From positions 1-55,658 of the forward strand of contig MGRL01000069.1 of assembly GCA_001798165.1 (NCBI GenBank): DNA of 55,658 nt, in the 5' to 3' direction. The notes below the pieces were generated by a model. That model saw only the letters and a list, made by a program, of their open reading frames with translations. It searched no databases and was not told the DNA's origin. Of the stretch, positions 28,458 to 35,880 are shown piece after piece. The translations under genes and the position numbers were made by a program. Each line of letters starts with the position of its first letter. Positions within the stretch are counted from its first letter, which is position 1. This DNA is from Deltaproteobacteria bacterium RIFCSPHIGHO2_02_FULL_43_33. Its GTDB lineage: Bacteria > Desulfobacterota > GWC2-55-46 > UBA9637.

Positions 28458-29673
28458 AAGTAAAAGGTTTCACCTGTGGGCAGGTCTGCTGATTGCAATA
28501 TCATCGCTTATAGTATATTCCAACACATTTCATGCCAGCTTTCACTTTGATGACACGCCGCAGATTGTGGAGAACTACAGCATAAGAAATTTAAGCAATT
28601 GGTTTGATATAGTGAGAGGGCAGCGCGGCATAGCAATGTTAACCTTTGCCATAAACTACGCCATAGGAGGGCTTAATGTTGCCGGCTATCACATCGTAAA
28701 TCTTGCTATTCATATCACAAACGGCATATTGGTATATTTTCTCATTTTTCTTACCCTTGGAACTATTGACCTGGGGACAGATTTCAAATCTGATAAAGCC
28801 AAAAAGATAGCTGTCTTTACTGCGCTGCTCTTCGCTGTTCACCCTATCCAGACCCAGGCTGTAACATACATTGTCCAGAGGATGGAAGCCCTTGCATCAA
28901 TGTTCATGCTCATCGGCATTTTATTTTTCGTAAAAGGGATAAAGGCATCAAACACATCTGCAAGGATACTCCTCTATGGGGCTGTAGCTGTTTCCTATCT
29001 TCTCGGTTTCTATTCCAAGGAGATGGCCATAACCCTGCCTGCCCTTATATTTCTCTATGACTACTGCTTTATCGCAGGCAATGATATAAAGAAACTCGCG
29101 CCCCGGCTGCCGTTATATGTTGTCTTGCTCATAATGCTGGCCTTTTTGGCTGCGCCAACCTTTACCGGCCTCAAAGAGACGCCTGGTGAATCAGTAGGTT
29201 TTGGCGTTCAGAGCATAACACCAAAGGAATATTTATTTACCCAGTTCAATGTGCTTATATATTACATCACCCTGCTCTTTGTGCCGATAAACCAGAACCT
29301 TGATTATGACTTTCCTATATCAAAAGGGCTTTTTGAGATTCCTGCTGTAAAGGACGGCACCATATTAAACTTCCCTATTCCGCCGGCCTTTATATCCCTC
29401 ATGATTATTCTATCTATTGTTGGGGTTGCCATTTACCTTTTTACACGTCACGCACAACGTATCACACAACATGGCCGTTTAATCGCCTTTTTCATATTGT
29501 GGTTTTTCATCATTCTTTCCCCTACATCAAGTTTTATACCGATAATAGATGTAATATTTGAGCACAGGCTCTATCTTGCCTCTGTCGGCTTTTTTGCGCT
29601 GTTCAGCCTTGCATTGGACAGATTTTTTGAATATCTGGAGCAAAGAAAGGATAAGGTTGGGGTTAAGGTGTAG
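28435..29673 (+). CDS. TMTC-like membrane glycosyltransferase, N-terminal membrane half of a split gene
   Basis: 412 residues from ATG 28435 after AAGGAGGAAAAA. Many membrane spans. The first loop has FHFDDTPQIVENYSI with the Asp-Asp pair expected of GT-C enzymes, then LTFAINYAIGG, AVHPIQTQAVTYIVQRMEAL, GFYSKEMAITLPALIFLYDY and EHRLYLASVGFFAL. Bacterial relatives continue straight into a membrane helix and TPRs; here a heptamer hairpin at 29650-29710 introduces a stop, and the TPR half restarts at 29712 in another frame. A REP-like palindrome at 28771-28792 is read in frame as DLGTDFKSDK in a loop. Probable role: transfer of a polyprenyl-linked sugar in the periplasm. Confidence 0.85.
   Translation: MSIEKVFESKRFHLWAGLLIAISSLIVYSNTFHASFHFDDTPQIVENYSIRNLSNWFDIVRGQRGIAMLTFAINYAIGGLNVAGYHIVNLAIHITNGILVYFLIFLTLGTIDLGTDFKSDKAKKIAVFTALLFAVHPIQTQAVTYIVQRMEALASMFMLIGILFFVKGIKASNTSARILLYGAVAVSYLLGFYSKEMAITLPALIFLYDYCFIAGNDIKKLAPRLPLYVVLLIMLAFLAAPTFTGLKETPGESVGFGVQSITPKEYLFTQFNVLIYYITLLFVPINQNLDYDFPISKGLFEIPAVKDGTILNFPIPPAFISLMIILSIVGVAIYLFTRHAQRITQHGRLIAFFILWFFIILSPTSSFIPIIDVIFEHRLYLASVGFFALFSLALDRFFEYLEQRKDKVGVKV
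28771..28792. repeat. REP-like palindrome translated inside the TMTC-like gene
   Basis: CTGGGGACAGATTT is followed by CAAATCTG; the CAGATTT/AAATCTG part is a perfect palindrome. It has the same core as the 39 bp palindrome at 39837. Confidence 0.7.
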
Positions 29674-29710
29674 GCTGAAAATTTCTTTACGCTTAACCTT
29701 ATAACCTTAT
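29650..29710. repeat. Heptamer array that splits the TMTC-like gene
   Basis: Left words GATAAGGTTGGGGTTAAGG, right words GCTTAACCTTATAACCTTA, which pair. The left arm contributes the last codons and TAG stop of the upstream half; the next ATG follows 1 base after the right arm. Confidence 0.8.
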
Positions 29711-29711
29711 T

Positions 29712-30353
29712 ATGTCAGCCTTAAGACTTACAATTTCTACAACCCTGCTGCTTCTTCTTTCCATTGCAACTTTTGAGCGAAATTACGTCTGGAATGACCG
29801 TATTGTCTTCTGGTCGGATGTGGCGCTAAAATCTCCCCACAGGACCCGCTCCCACAATAATCTGGGGTCTGCCCTCATAGCGGCAGGCCGCTGTGGTGAT
29901 GCCATGCCTTCACTCATGCAATCTGTTAAGATTGACCAATGGTATATAGAGCCGCATTACAATCTTGCTATCTGCTATGTTAAAAAGAATCGTTTTGACG
30001 CTGCAATACCTGAACTTGAAAAGGTGATTAGTATAAATGTTGTCTTGAAAAAAGGGCATTATGGGGTTTCAACAGCGCCCAGATTTGAGATGCAGGCGCA
30101 CTCAACTCTGGGCAACATATACAATATGAAGGGTATGTTTGATAAGGCTGTTTTCCATTTCCAAGAGGCGTTAAAATTATCGCCAAAAGACGCTGTTACC
30201 CGTTTCAACCTTGCATTGACATACGAGACGATGGGGATGTTAAAAGAGGCTAAGGCAGAGCTTGAAGAGGTTTTAAAAATAAACCCCATGGACGAAGGGG
30301 CAAAGAGGGGCATAAAAAGGCTTGGGGCGGCTGCTGATATGGGCAAACAGTGA
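29712..30353 (+). CDS. TPR protein, C-terminal half of the split TMTC-like gene
   Basis: 213 residues. One membrane helix (about 5-20) is followed by the linker TFERNYVWNDRIVFWSDVAL and KSPHRTRSHNNLG, then about four TPRs (AMPSLMQSVKIDQWYIEPHY; AIPELEKVISIN; AVFHFQEALKLSP; AKAELEEVLKINP). Intact bacterial relatives have this region fused to the membrane half that ends at 29673. It may still be made separately and work in trans. The linker is shared with four other proteins at 33421, 35881, 36376 and 37110. Confidence 0.87.
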   Translation: MSALRLTISTTLLLLLSIATFERNYVWNDRIVFWSDVALKSPHRTRSHNNLGSALIAAGRCGDAMPSLMQSVKIDQWYIEPHYNLAICYVKKNRFDAAIPELEKVISINVVLKKGHYGVSTAPRFEMQAHSTLGNIYNMKGMFDKAVFHFQEALKLSPKDAVTRFNLALTYETMGMLKEAKAELEEVLKINPMDEGAKRGIKRLGAAADMGKQ

Positions 30354-30383
30354 ATTCCGGCGGGTTTAATACAAACGCAATAA

Positions 30384-30532
30384 TTAACAGTTTGTTGAAA
30401 AACTCAACAAACTCCGATTACACGGATAAAAGATTAGATTTCACAGATTAAAACCCATTGAAATATCTGTGTAATCGTTTTTCCTAATCTGTGTAATCAA
30501 GGCTGTTGATGCCTTTTTCAACAGCCTGTTAA
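30384..30532. repeat. 149 bp hairpin MITE-like element, copy 3
   Basis: Identical to 6931-7079 over all 149 bases. It is directly followed by a REP at 30533. The flanks outside the TTAACAG/CTGTTAA ends differ between copies, so the boundary is sharp. Confidence 0.93.
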
Positions 30533-30600
30533 TTTGTAGGGCAAGCCTTCATGCTTGCTTATTTTGCAGGGCTAAAGCCCTGCCCTACGTCAATTTATTT
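30533..30600. repeat. Cruciform REP element, copy 2
   Basis: TTGTAGGGCAAGCC and GCCCTGCCCTACGTCAA enclose the two small hairpins seen in copy 1; the outer AT-rich arms are degraded. Between 30601 and 30737 nothing else was recognised. Confidence 0.85.
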
Positions 30601-30737
30601 AATTCGTCTGTATTAGTAACCGGCAGACGGCAGACAAGAAAAGATTCAAATGCAGCAGCATTGGTGTTTCGATATATTTTTATTGCATATTCCCGATTTT
30701 TTATGATAGGATAAGCAACGAATTAAATAATGTTACA

Positions 30738-30789
30738 TGTAGGGCGAGGCTTTAGCCTTGCTTAAGCAACCCTAAAGGGTTGCCCTACT
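30738..30789. repeat. Cruciform REP element, copy 3 (variant)
   Basis: TGTAGGGC and GCCCTAC close two inner hairpins (AGGCTTTAGCCT and ACCCTAAAGGGT). It lies just before the ANTAR regulator and contains its alternative TTG start. Confidence 0.8.
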
Positions 30790-30797
30790 TGATTTTT

Positions 30798-31418
30798 ATG
30801 ACATCAAAAACAACAAAAAAAAAGCCAATCTCTGAAGATGCTATAAAGGTCCTTATTGCAGAGGATAATGCTGTTTCCAGAAAGTCTCTCTCCTCTCAGC
30901 TTGAATCACTCGGTTTTAATGTGGTTGCTGCGGCAGCCACAGGCGAAGAGGTATGCAGCCTCTTTCCTGAGCTTAAGCCAGACCTCATCATAATGGACAT
31001 TAAAATGCCGAAGATGGACGGCATAGAGGCTGCAAAGGTTATCACCAAACATGCCTCTATCCCCATAATCCTTGTAACAGGCCATTCCTCTGAGACTGTG
31101 ATTAGCAGGGCAATGGAGAGCGGCGTCGGCGTATTTGCCTATCTTTTAAAACCGATAACCAAAAAAGACCTGCTTCCTGCCATAAAGGTCGCCTTTGCCA
31201 GGCATAATGAATTTCAGACCCTAAAAAGCGAGTTCAGCGATTTAAAGGATGCCCTTGAGACAAGAAAGCTGGTTGAACGGGCAAAGGGCATTCTCATGAA
31301 ACGTCTGACCATCCCTGAGGATGAGGCATTTAAACTCCTCCAGACCCAGTCCCAAAAAGAAAACAAAAAACTTAAAGAAATAGCAGAGACCGTAATAACC
31401 GCAAGCAGGATGCTATAA
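30798..31418 (+). CDS. Response regulator with receiver and ANTAR RNA-binding domains
   Basis: 206 residues from ATG 30798; TTG 30780 would start inside a REP. The receiver domain has KVLIAEDN, the phosphoacceptor Asp in LIIMDIKMPKMDG, ILVTGHSS and YLLKPITKKDL. After a coiled coil the ANTAR domain reads RKLVERAKGILMKRLTIPED and ends in LKEIAETVI. ANTAR proteins bind paired hairpins in leader RNA and prevent termination. It is encoded 0.6 kb upstream of an mRNA leader with two hairpins (31994-32049), which makes that leader a candidate target; this is inference. No sensor kinase is adjacent. Confidence 0.92.
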   Translation: MTSKTTKKKPISEDAIKVLIAEDNAVSRKSLSSQLESLGFNVVAAAATGEEVCSLFPELKPDLIIMDIKMPKMDGIEAAKVITKHASIPIILVTGHSSETVISRAMESGVGVFAYLLKPITKKDLLPAIKVAFARHNEFQTLKSEFSDLKDALETRKLVERAKGILMKRLTIPEDEAFKLLQTQSQKENKKLKEIAETVITASRML

Positions 31419-31430
31419 ATAAATACAGAC

Positions 31431-31505
31431 TATGGGCGATAGGCAATAGGCTATGGGTAAAGAGGACGATATATAAATACAGGCAATGGGCTATGGGCAA
31501 TGGGT
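31431..31505. repeat. Heptamer array (ATAGGCA/CTATGGG type), left of the four-helix-bundle gene
   Basis: GATAGGC AATAGGC TATGGGT and, further on, CAGGCAATGGGCTATGGGC in 7-base steps. The start codon of the gene at 31500 is part of the last word (CAATGGG). Confidence 0.8.
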
Positions 31506-31898
31506 AGAAAAGGCTTTAAAGATTTGATTGTCTGGCAAAAGGCTAAAGACCTCGCAGTTGCTATTTATAAACTGAGTGGAGGAGGAGATTTGGGGCGTGA
31601 TTTTGGCTTACGAGATCAAATTAGACGCAGCGCTGTAAGCATTGCCGGTAATCTGGCTGAAGGAGATGAACGAGATACCGACAAAGAGGCAGTTCATTCT
31701 TTCTATATTGCGAAAGGTTCCCTTGCTGAATTACAGAGCCAGATTCTAATTGCTTATGAGATTGGATATCTTAAAAAAGAGGTTTATGAGAATATTAGCG
31801 CAGATTACAGTGAATTGGGCAAAGTGATTGGTAAACTCATAAAATACAGGCGAGGGGCTATGAAGGCAGGCAATAGGCAAGAGGCGATAGGGCTATGA
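31500..31898 (+). CDS. Four-helix-bundle protein (23S rRNA intervening-sequence protein family)
   Basis: 132 residues. FKDLIVWQKAKDLAVAIYKL, GLRDQIRRSAVSIAGNLAEG, FYIAKGSLAELQSQI and a final helix LGKVIGKLIKYR match the IVP/S23-like family. Function is not established; some members are encoded in elements inserted in 23S rRNA genes and relatives serve diversity-generating retroelements. The ATG lies in a heptamer array and the last 15 codons run into a second one, with no normal ribosome site. The arrays left and right are partly inverted to each other. A second family member is at 38200 with the same arrangement. Confidence 0.88.
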   Translation: MGRKGFKDLIVWQKAKDLAVAIYKLSGGGDLGRDFGLRDQIRRSAVSIAGNLAEGDERDTDKEAVHSFYIAKGSLAELQSQILIAYEIGYLKKEVYENISADYSELGKVIGKLIKYRRGAMKAGNRQEAIGL

Positions 31899-31923
31899 GT
31901 TTTCCTATCGCCTATCGCCTGTA
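31845..31923. repeat. Heptamer array with hairpin, right of the four-helix-bundle gene
   Basis: ACAGGCGAGGGGCTATGAAGG and AGGCGATAGGGC words are followed by CCTATCGCCTATCGCCTGT, giving a strong hairpin just past the stop codon; it may also end the transcript. Confidence 0.8.
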
Positions 31924-31956
31924 TTTTTATATTCTTAATCTTTTTTAATTTTTTTC

Positions 31957-31984
31957 TTGACATATTTTAATTTTTAGGTAGAAT
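31957..31984 (+). promoter_or_regulatory. Sigma70 promoter of the OmcS-like cytochrome gene
   Basis: TTGACA (31957-31962), a 16-base spacer, then TAGAAT (31979-31984). The predicted start is about 31990, giving a leader of about 130 nt. Confidence 0.75.
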
Positions 31985-31993
31985 AGACCTTAA

Positions 31994-32049
31994 GTAAGCG
32001 CTGATGGCGGTGCTTATATTTAAAGTGCAGAGGTGATGGCGCCTCAGTG
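31994..32049 (+). ncRNA. Structured 5' leader with two hairpins showing the same loop
   Basis: Hairpin 1: GTAAGCGC (31994-32001), loop TGATGGCG, GTGCTTAT (32010-32017), eight pairs. Hairpin 2: GAGG (32030-32033), loop TGATGGCG, CCTC (32042-32045), with further pairs beyond an A/A mismatch. The stems differ in sequence but the 8-nt loops are identical, which suggests selection on structure. A short GCC-GTAA-GGC hairpin and a T run follow (32050-32064). Possible target of an RNA-binding antiterminator such as an ANTAR protein, or an unknown riboswitch. Confidence 0.5.
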
Positions 32050-32121
32050 GCCGTAAGGCTTTTTGAGGTTTTTTATCTTTTAACCCAAGGCTTCGGTCTA
32101 AAAAATAAAAAGGAGGAAGGT

Positions 32122-33411
32122 ATGAAAAGACTTATTTTAATAGCCTTATTAGCACTTGGCTTAGGGTTTGGATTGACCCTGATGGCATCAACACCATCAA
32201 TGGCAGTTCACAAAGGTTCAGGCGATTTGACTTGCGGCAGCTGCCATACAATGCACAGCAGCCAGGGCGGCACATCTAGTCCTTCAATGGGCGGCGCAAC
32301 CGGCGCCCTCATCCTGCTGAGAAACTCGCTGGTCACAGGCAGAGAAACCATCCATCAGCTTTGCCTTCAGTGCCATGCAGCAGCTGGAACGCAGGGTGGT
32401 GTTCAGTTTAACGCCTGTCCCGGGACAGCTTGCACAACCCCGCCAAAGGTGTTGCTTACCTCAACCGATGCGTGGAATACGACTAAGGACTTTTCTACAA
32501 TCGGAGCAGGCGGCGACTTCCAATTTGTTGGAAGTTATGTTTCCGGTAGCTATAATAGCACTCAGGATGGCGGAACCGCACTCGGAAGAGGCCACAGCAT
32601 AGGAGGGACAGTCATCGCACCTCCAGGCAACGGTTCTACAGTGGGTACGATTGCAACGTTTAGCTGCACAACCTGCCATGACCCGCATGGAACATCAGCT
32701 ACGACCTCAACTATTAACATATACAGAAACCTTAAGGGAGGTATAGTGGCAGGGGCAACTGATAAAAATTGGTCAAATATGCTGACTAACGGTAATATAG
32801 GCACTTCTTATGTAGGCGGTCCAACTGGCGCTTCAGATGATAACAGCCTGGGAACAACCCCTACAGGTGGTTCTGGTATTGCCGCTTCAAACAATATTTG
32901 GCCGACGTATAGGTCATCTGGCACCCAGAATTCATATAGCACCAGTACTACTCCGCCAACCCTTGGTGGAACTGCTTTAACTGGTCTAGACGGCACCGGC
33001 TATACCCTTATGTCTGCATTCTGCGCCCAGTGCCATAGCTTATGGCATGAAAATGTAACAACAGGAAACAAGACCGGCTCTGATTGGAATAGGCACCCTG
33101 TGGACAACAGGATTTCAGATACCTCTTCTGCTTCAGGCGCTGGCGTAACCATTACAGACTTTACCCACTACAATACCAATATCGCAGCAGGTTTTAAACT
33201 CCCAGCTGCTAATGATGCTGGTAGTGCATTCTACTACGCAGATAACTCAGGCGACAAGGTTTTCTGTCTGTCTTGTCACTTTGCGCATGGCAGCCCATAC
33301 TATGACATCCTGAGATGGGATTACATAGCTCAGATAGATGCTGCTGGTGGCAGCCAGACCGGCAACGGCGTGGCATCAGTCAAAGGTTGTCAGCAGTGCC
33401 ATAACAGGTAA
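32122..33411 (+). CDS. Hexaheme c-type cytochrome, OmcS-like (probable extracellular nanowire subunit)
   Basis: 429 residues from ATG 32122 after AAGGAGGAAGGT; GTG upstream at 32047 lies in the leader. A Sec signal peptide (to about 33, SMA) precedes six CxxCH motifs: CGSCHTMH, CLQCH, CTTCHDPHG, CAQCH, CLSCHFAHG and CQQCH three residues from the C terminus. Number, order and surrounding blocks (CHTMHSSQGG, GGDF, GRGH, CHDPHG, NRHP, terminal CxxCH) match what I know of Geobacter sulfurreducens OmcS, also about 430 residues with six hemes. OmcS polymerises into conductive filaments outside the cell. Same role is inferred. Monocistronic by position: own promoter, and a strong terminator at 33458. 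Confidence 0.88.
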   Translation: MKRLILIALLALGLGFGLTLMASTPSMAVHKGSGDLTCGSCHTMHSSQGGTSSPSMGGATGALILLRNSLVTGRETIHQLCLQCHAAAGTQGGVQFNACPGTACTTPPKVLLTSTDAWNTTKDFSTIGAGGDFQFVGSYVSGSYNSTQDGGTALGRGHSIGGTVIAPPGNGSTVGTIATFSCTTCHDPHGTSATTSTINIYRNLKGGIVAGATDKNWSNMLTNGNIGTSYVGGPTGASDDNSLGTTPTGGSGIAASNNIWPTYRSSGTQNSYSTSTTPPTLGGTALTGLDGTGYTLMSAFCAQCHSLWHENVTTGNKTGSDWNRHPVDNRISDTSSASGAGVTITDFTHYNTNIAAGFKLPAANDAGSAFYYADNSGDKVFCLSCHFAHGSPYYDILRWDYIAQIDAAGGSQTGNGVASVKGCQQCHNR

Positions 33412-33420
33412 TACGCTGTA

Positions 33421-34182
33421 ATGTCATTGCAAGGAACTTTAGTTCCGAAGCAATCTGAAAAAGGGGGAAGGGAAACCTTCCCCCTTTTTTTCTTTATAGC
33501 CATCCTCGTTTCCTTTGTTTCCTTTCAAAGAAATATCGCATGGGATGAGGAATTGAGCATATGGCAGGATGCGGTTCGTAAGTCCTCTCATAAGGCAAGA
33601 CCACATAGCAACCTTGGCGCGGCCTTTGGAGGTAAAAGGCTTTTTCATGAGGGGGCAAGAGAATCCCGCATCGCCATATACCTGAACCCGTATCTTGCAG
33701 AGGCGCATAACAATCTTGGGAATATATATCTGGAGATGGGGTTGGCGCAGGATGCCTTGAAGGAGTTTCAAGATGCCGTTGAATTAGAGCCGTCGTTTGC
33801 AGTTGCCCATTACAATGCAGGGCTTGCATATAAGGCCATTGGCCTCATGGAAGAGGCTCAAAAGGAGTTTAAGAAGGCAGTTGAAATAAGGCCGTTCTAT
33901 GCAAAGGCCCATAATGAACTTGGCATGCAATATATGACAAATGGCATGTATGAGGCTGCTGTAACGGAATATAACAAGGCGCTGGAAGGCGATAATAGGT
34001 TTGCCCCAACGTATAATAACCGCGGGGTAGTTTATGCGCGGTTAGGCATGTGGGACAATGCCATCAAAGAGTTTCAAAAGGCCATGAGCATAGACCCTGC
34101 ATTAACCGAAGTAGAGAAAAACCTGAAAAAGGCGTATGCCAATAGAGAGGCGGCTGTCAGGAAGGCCGTAAAAAACCCTTGA
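33421..34182 (+). CDS. Membrane-anchored TPR protein with TMTC-type linker
   Basis: 253 residues from ATG 33421. A membrane helix (about 20-37) leads to SFQRNIAWDEELSIWQDAV and KSSHKARPHSNLG, then five TPRs (EGARESRIAIYLNPYLAEAH, ALKEFQDAVELEPSFAVAHY, AQKEFKKAVEIRPFYAKAHN, AVTEYNKALEGDNRFAPTYN, AIKEFQKAMSIDP). The first 20 codons are made of a small inverted repeat (33425-33453) plus a rho-independent terminator (33458-33491) that is translated as part of the anchor, so most transcription from the cytochrome should stop inside this gene. Whether and from where it is expressed is unclear. Role possibly in scaffolding an envelope complex. Confidence 0.85.
   Translation: MSLQGTLVPKQSEKGGRETFPLFFFIAILVSFVSFQRNIAWDEELSIWQDAVRKSSHKARPHSNLGAAFGGKRLFHEGARESRIAIYLNPYLAEAHNNLGNIYLEMGLAQDALKEFQDAVELEPSFAVAHYNAGLAYKAIGLMEEAQKEFKKAVEIRPFYAKAHNELGMQYMTNGMYEAAVTEYNKALEGDNRFAPTYNNRGVVYARLGMWDNAIKEFQKAMSIDPALTEVEKNLKKAYANREAAVRKAVKNP
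33458..33491 (+). terminator. Rho-independent terminator of the OmcS-like gene
   Basis: A 14-bp perfect stem (AAAAAGGGGGAAGG / CCTTCCCCCTTTTT) with loop GAAA and a T tract. It ends 80 bases after the cytochrome stop and lies inside the reading frame of the following TPR gene. Confidence 0.88.
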
Positions 34183-34213
34183 ACATATAAAGATTCTGCT
34201 GTATATACTGAAA

Positions 34214-34298
34214 GCAATAAATAACTTGTAGGGCAACCCTTTAGGGTTGCTTATTTATGCAGGGCTAAAGCCCTGCCCTACGGCAAGTTATTTATTGC
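34214..34298. repeat. Cruciform REP element, copy 4
   Basis: Outer arms GCAATAAATAACTTG / CAAGTTATTTATTGC are identical to copy 1 and the inner hairpins are AACCCTTTAGGGTT and AGGGCTAAAGCCCT. The arm bases change together with their partners (AAGCC/GGCTT in copy 1 against AACCC/GGGTT here). Confidence 0.9.
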
Positions 34299-34367
34299 CG
34301 TTACTATAAAAAGAAATTTCACCCCTACCATCTCCTTTTACCAGAAAATGCTTCATATTCACATTAC

Positions 34368-34432
34368 CGTAACGTTGCCCTTTATAGGCAACGGTTTTTC
34401 GTTGGGGATAAACCCCAACACTACGAAAATCC
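34368..34432. repeat. Dispersed hairpin repeat, copy 1
   Basis: CGTAACGTTGCCC, GGCAAC, TTGGGGATAAACCCC and CTACGAAAATCC occur in the same order in the inverted copy at 49668-49735. A TCCGCC-AAA-GGCGGA hairpin follows at 34446. Confidence 0.75.
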
Positions 34433-34494
34433 AATTTTCATGCCCTCCGCCAAAGGCGGATGAGCTACCAACTCATGTGGGTTTAGCGGCAAAT

Positions 34495-34524
34495 TTGACA
34501 TTGCGCACGTCTTTAATATATAAT
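34495..34524 (+). promoter_or_regulatory. Consensus sigma70 promoter; leaderless transcript predicted
   Basis: TTGACA (34495-34500), an 18-base spacer and TATAAT (34519-34524). The ATG at 34531 is 6 bases after the -10 box, exactly where transcription should begin, and there is no room for a ribosome site. Confidence 0.8.
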
Positions 34525-34530
34525 TAAAAA

Positions 34531-35862
34531 ATGAAGCAAATCTATATAAGGTATATCGGCATTTTTTTGCCTTTCCTGTGCATCCTGCTTTGGTCTCCTC
34601 TTCCTGCTATGGGGGCCACCATACAATATCTTTTCAGTATAGACGTTATGGCAAGCGGACAGCCCTTTGTCGGCGTAAGCGCCCTCCTTATAGATAATAA
34701 AAACAGTGAATTGTATGCCCTGGATGATGGGAACAGGCGGCTGGTTATAATGAATCTGGAGGGGGTATTCTTGTATCAATTCACCTATACGGATGCGGGA
34801 ATTAAGAATATGCCTATAGGTATAGCAGTGGCTGATGACGGGAAGATATATATTGCTGAAGGAAAGAGGGTGGTAGTTGTCGATTACAGGGGTATGTATG
34901 ACCACGATATGTCCCTCTCTACTATTCCGGATGCAAATGAGATAAACATACAGTCCGTAGCCATAGATGGCAATACCGTCTACCTCGGCACTGTTGGCAG
35001 GGTAGTGATGATGGATAAAAAAGAAGAGAAATTTATTGCTGAATTTAAAGAGGGTCTGGGACAAAACAACTATATTGCCATGGATTACAACGGGATGTAT
35101 ATAAGAGATCCGGGCGCCCTTATTATCTTTCACCTGGCTAAGGACGGCAAAGTCCTTGGCCACTTTGGCAAGATATCAGGCCTTGCAGGTGGTTTTAGCA
35201 TGACCGTGGATATGGCAGTGGAAAGGAAGAAGGGGTGGGTTATTGTATTAGATATTAACAGGGCTGCAACTATATTTTTTGATAGAGAAGGCAATTTCCT
35301 CTTTGAGTTTGGCGGCCCCGAGCTCTTTAAATGGCCGAGGGCTGTTGCAGCAGACGATGAAGGCAGGATATATGTTACGGATGGAACAGGCAAGATAAGG
35401 GTTTTTCAGATAATAGAAGACGCCCCTGTAATTAAAGAAGCCAAACCCGAGTCAAAACCGGAAATACCATCTGCTGCCCCTCCTCCTGTATCTGAACCCA
35501 AAAAGGATGAGGTGCAGAAGATAGTTGAAGAAGAGGGAAGGCTGCTGCCTCTATTTTTTGCCATAGACAGCGCAAAACTTAAAAAGGCCGACCTTTTAAT
35601 CCTTGATAAAAATGCGGTATGGCTTAAGAAAAACCCTGACGCAAAGATAAATGTGAGAGGTTATGCAGACGAACGCGGCACAGATGAATACAATCTTACA
35701 CTCTCTAAAAAAAGGGCAAAGGCAGTAATGGACTACTTTGTAAAACAAGGCATAGACTCAAAGAGGCAGAAATTTATAGGCTATGGCAAGGAGCTTACAA
35801 CAGACAAGAGTGAAACGGGATTTGCAAGGTCAAGAAGGGTAGATTTTCTTGTAGTAAAGTGA
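34531..35862 (+). CDS. Beta-propeller protein with C-terminal OmpA/Pal domain
   Basis: 443 residues. A signal peptide (to about 29, AMG) precedes an NHL-like propeller (about 35-300; blades such as LLIDNKNSELYALDDGNRRL, IAVADDGKIYIAEGKRVVVV, VAADDEGRIYVTDGTGKIRV). A Pro/Glu/Lys linker follows, then a peptidoglycan-binding OmpA domain (FAIDSAKLKKADLLIL, NVRGYADERGTDEYNLTLS, RSRRVDFLVV). It should tether a protein-binding propeller to the cell wall in the periplasm. Its position between an OmcS-like cytochrome and TPR proteins suggests a part in assembling or anchoring that system; this is inference. Transcript predicted leaderless. Confidence 0.88.
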   Translation: MKQIYIRYIGIFLPFLCILLWSPLPAMGATIQYLFSIDVMASGQPFVGVSALLIDNKNSELYALDDGNRRLVIMNLEGVFLYQFTYTDAGIKNMPIGIAVADDGKIYIAEGKRVVVVDYRGMYDHDMSLSTIPDANEINIQSVAIDGNTVYLGTVGRVVMMDKKEEKFIAEFKEGLGQNNYIAMDYNGMYIRDPGALIIFHLAKDGKVLGHFGKISGLAGGFSMTVDMAVERKKGWVIVLDINRAATIFFDREGNFLFEFGGPELFKWPRAVAADDEGRIYVTDGTGKIRVFQIIEDAPVIKEAKPESKPEIPSAAPPPVSEPKKDEVQKIVEEEGRLLPLFFAIDSAKLKKADLLILDKNAVWLKKNPDAKINVRGYADERGTDEYNLTLSKKRAKAVMDYFVKQGIDSKRQKFIGYGKELTTDKSETGFARSRRVDFLVVK

Positions 35863-35880
35863 TAACCGCATGGACAGGGT

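Noticed and set aside
31994-32064. Fluoride (crcB) or cyclic-di-nucleotide (GEMM) riboswitch
   Set aside because: GATGGCG and the possible GGCG/CGCC pairing recall crcB, but the third helix is missing and the gene context is wrong; the GEMM core GCAAAGCC is absent.
35130-35393. Minus-strand frame within the propeller gene
   Set aside because: Shadow of a strongly supported gene, no start site or homology.
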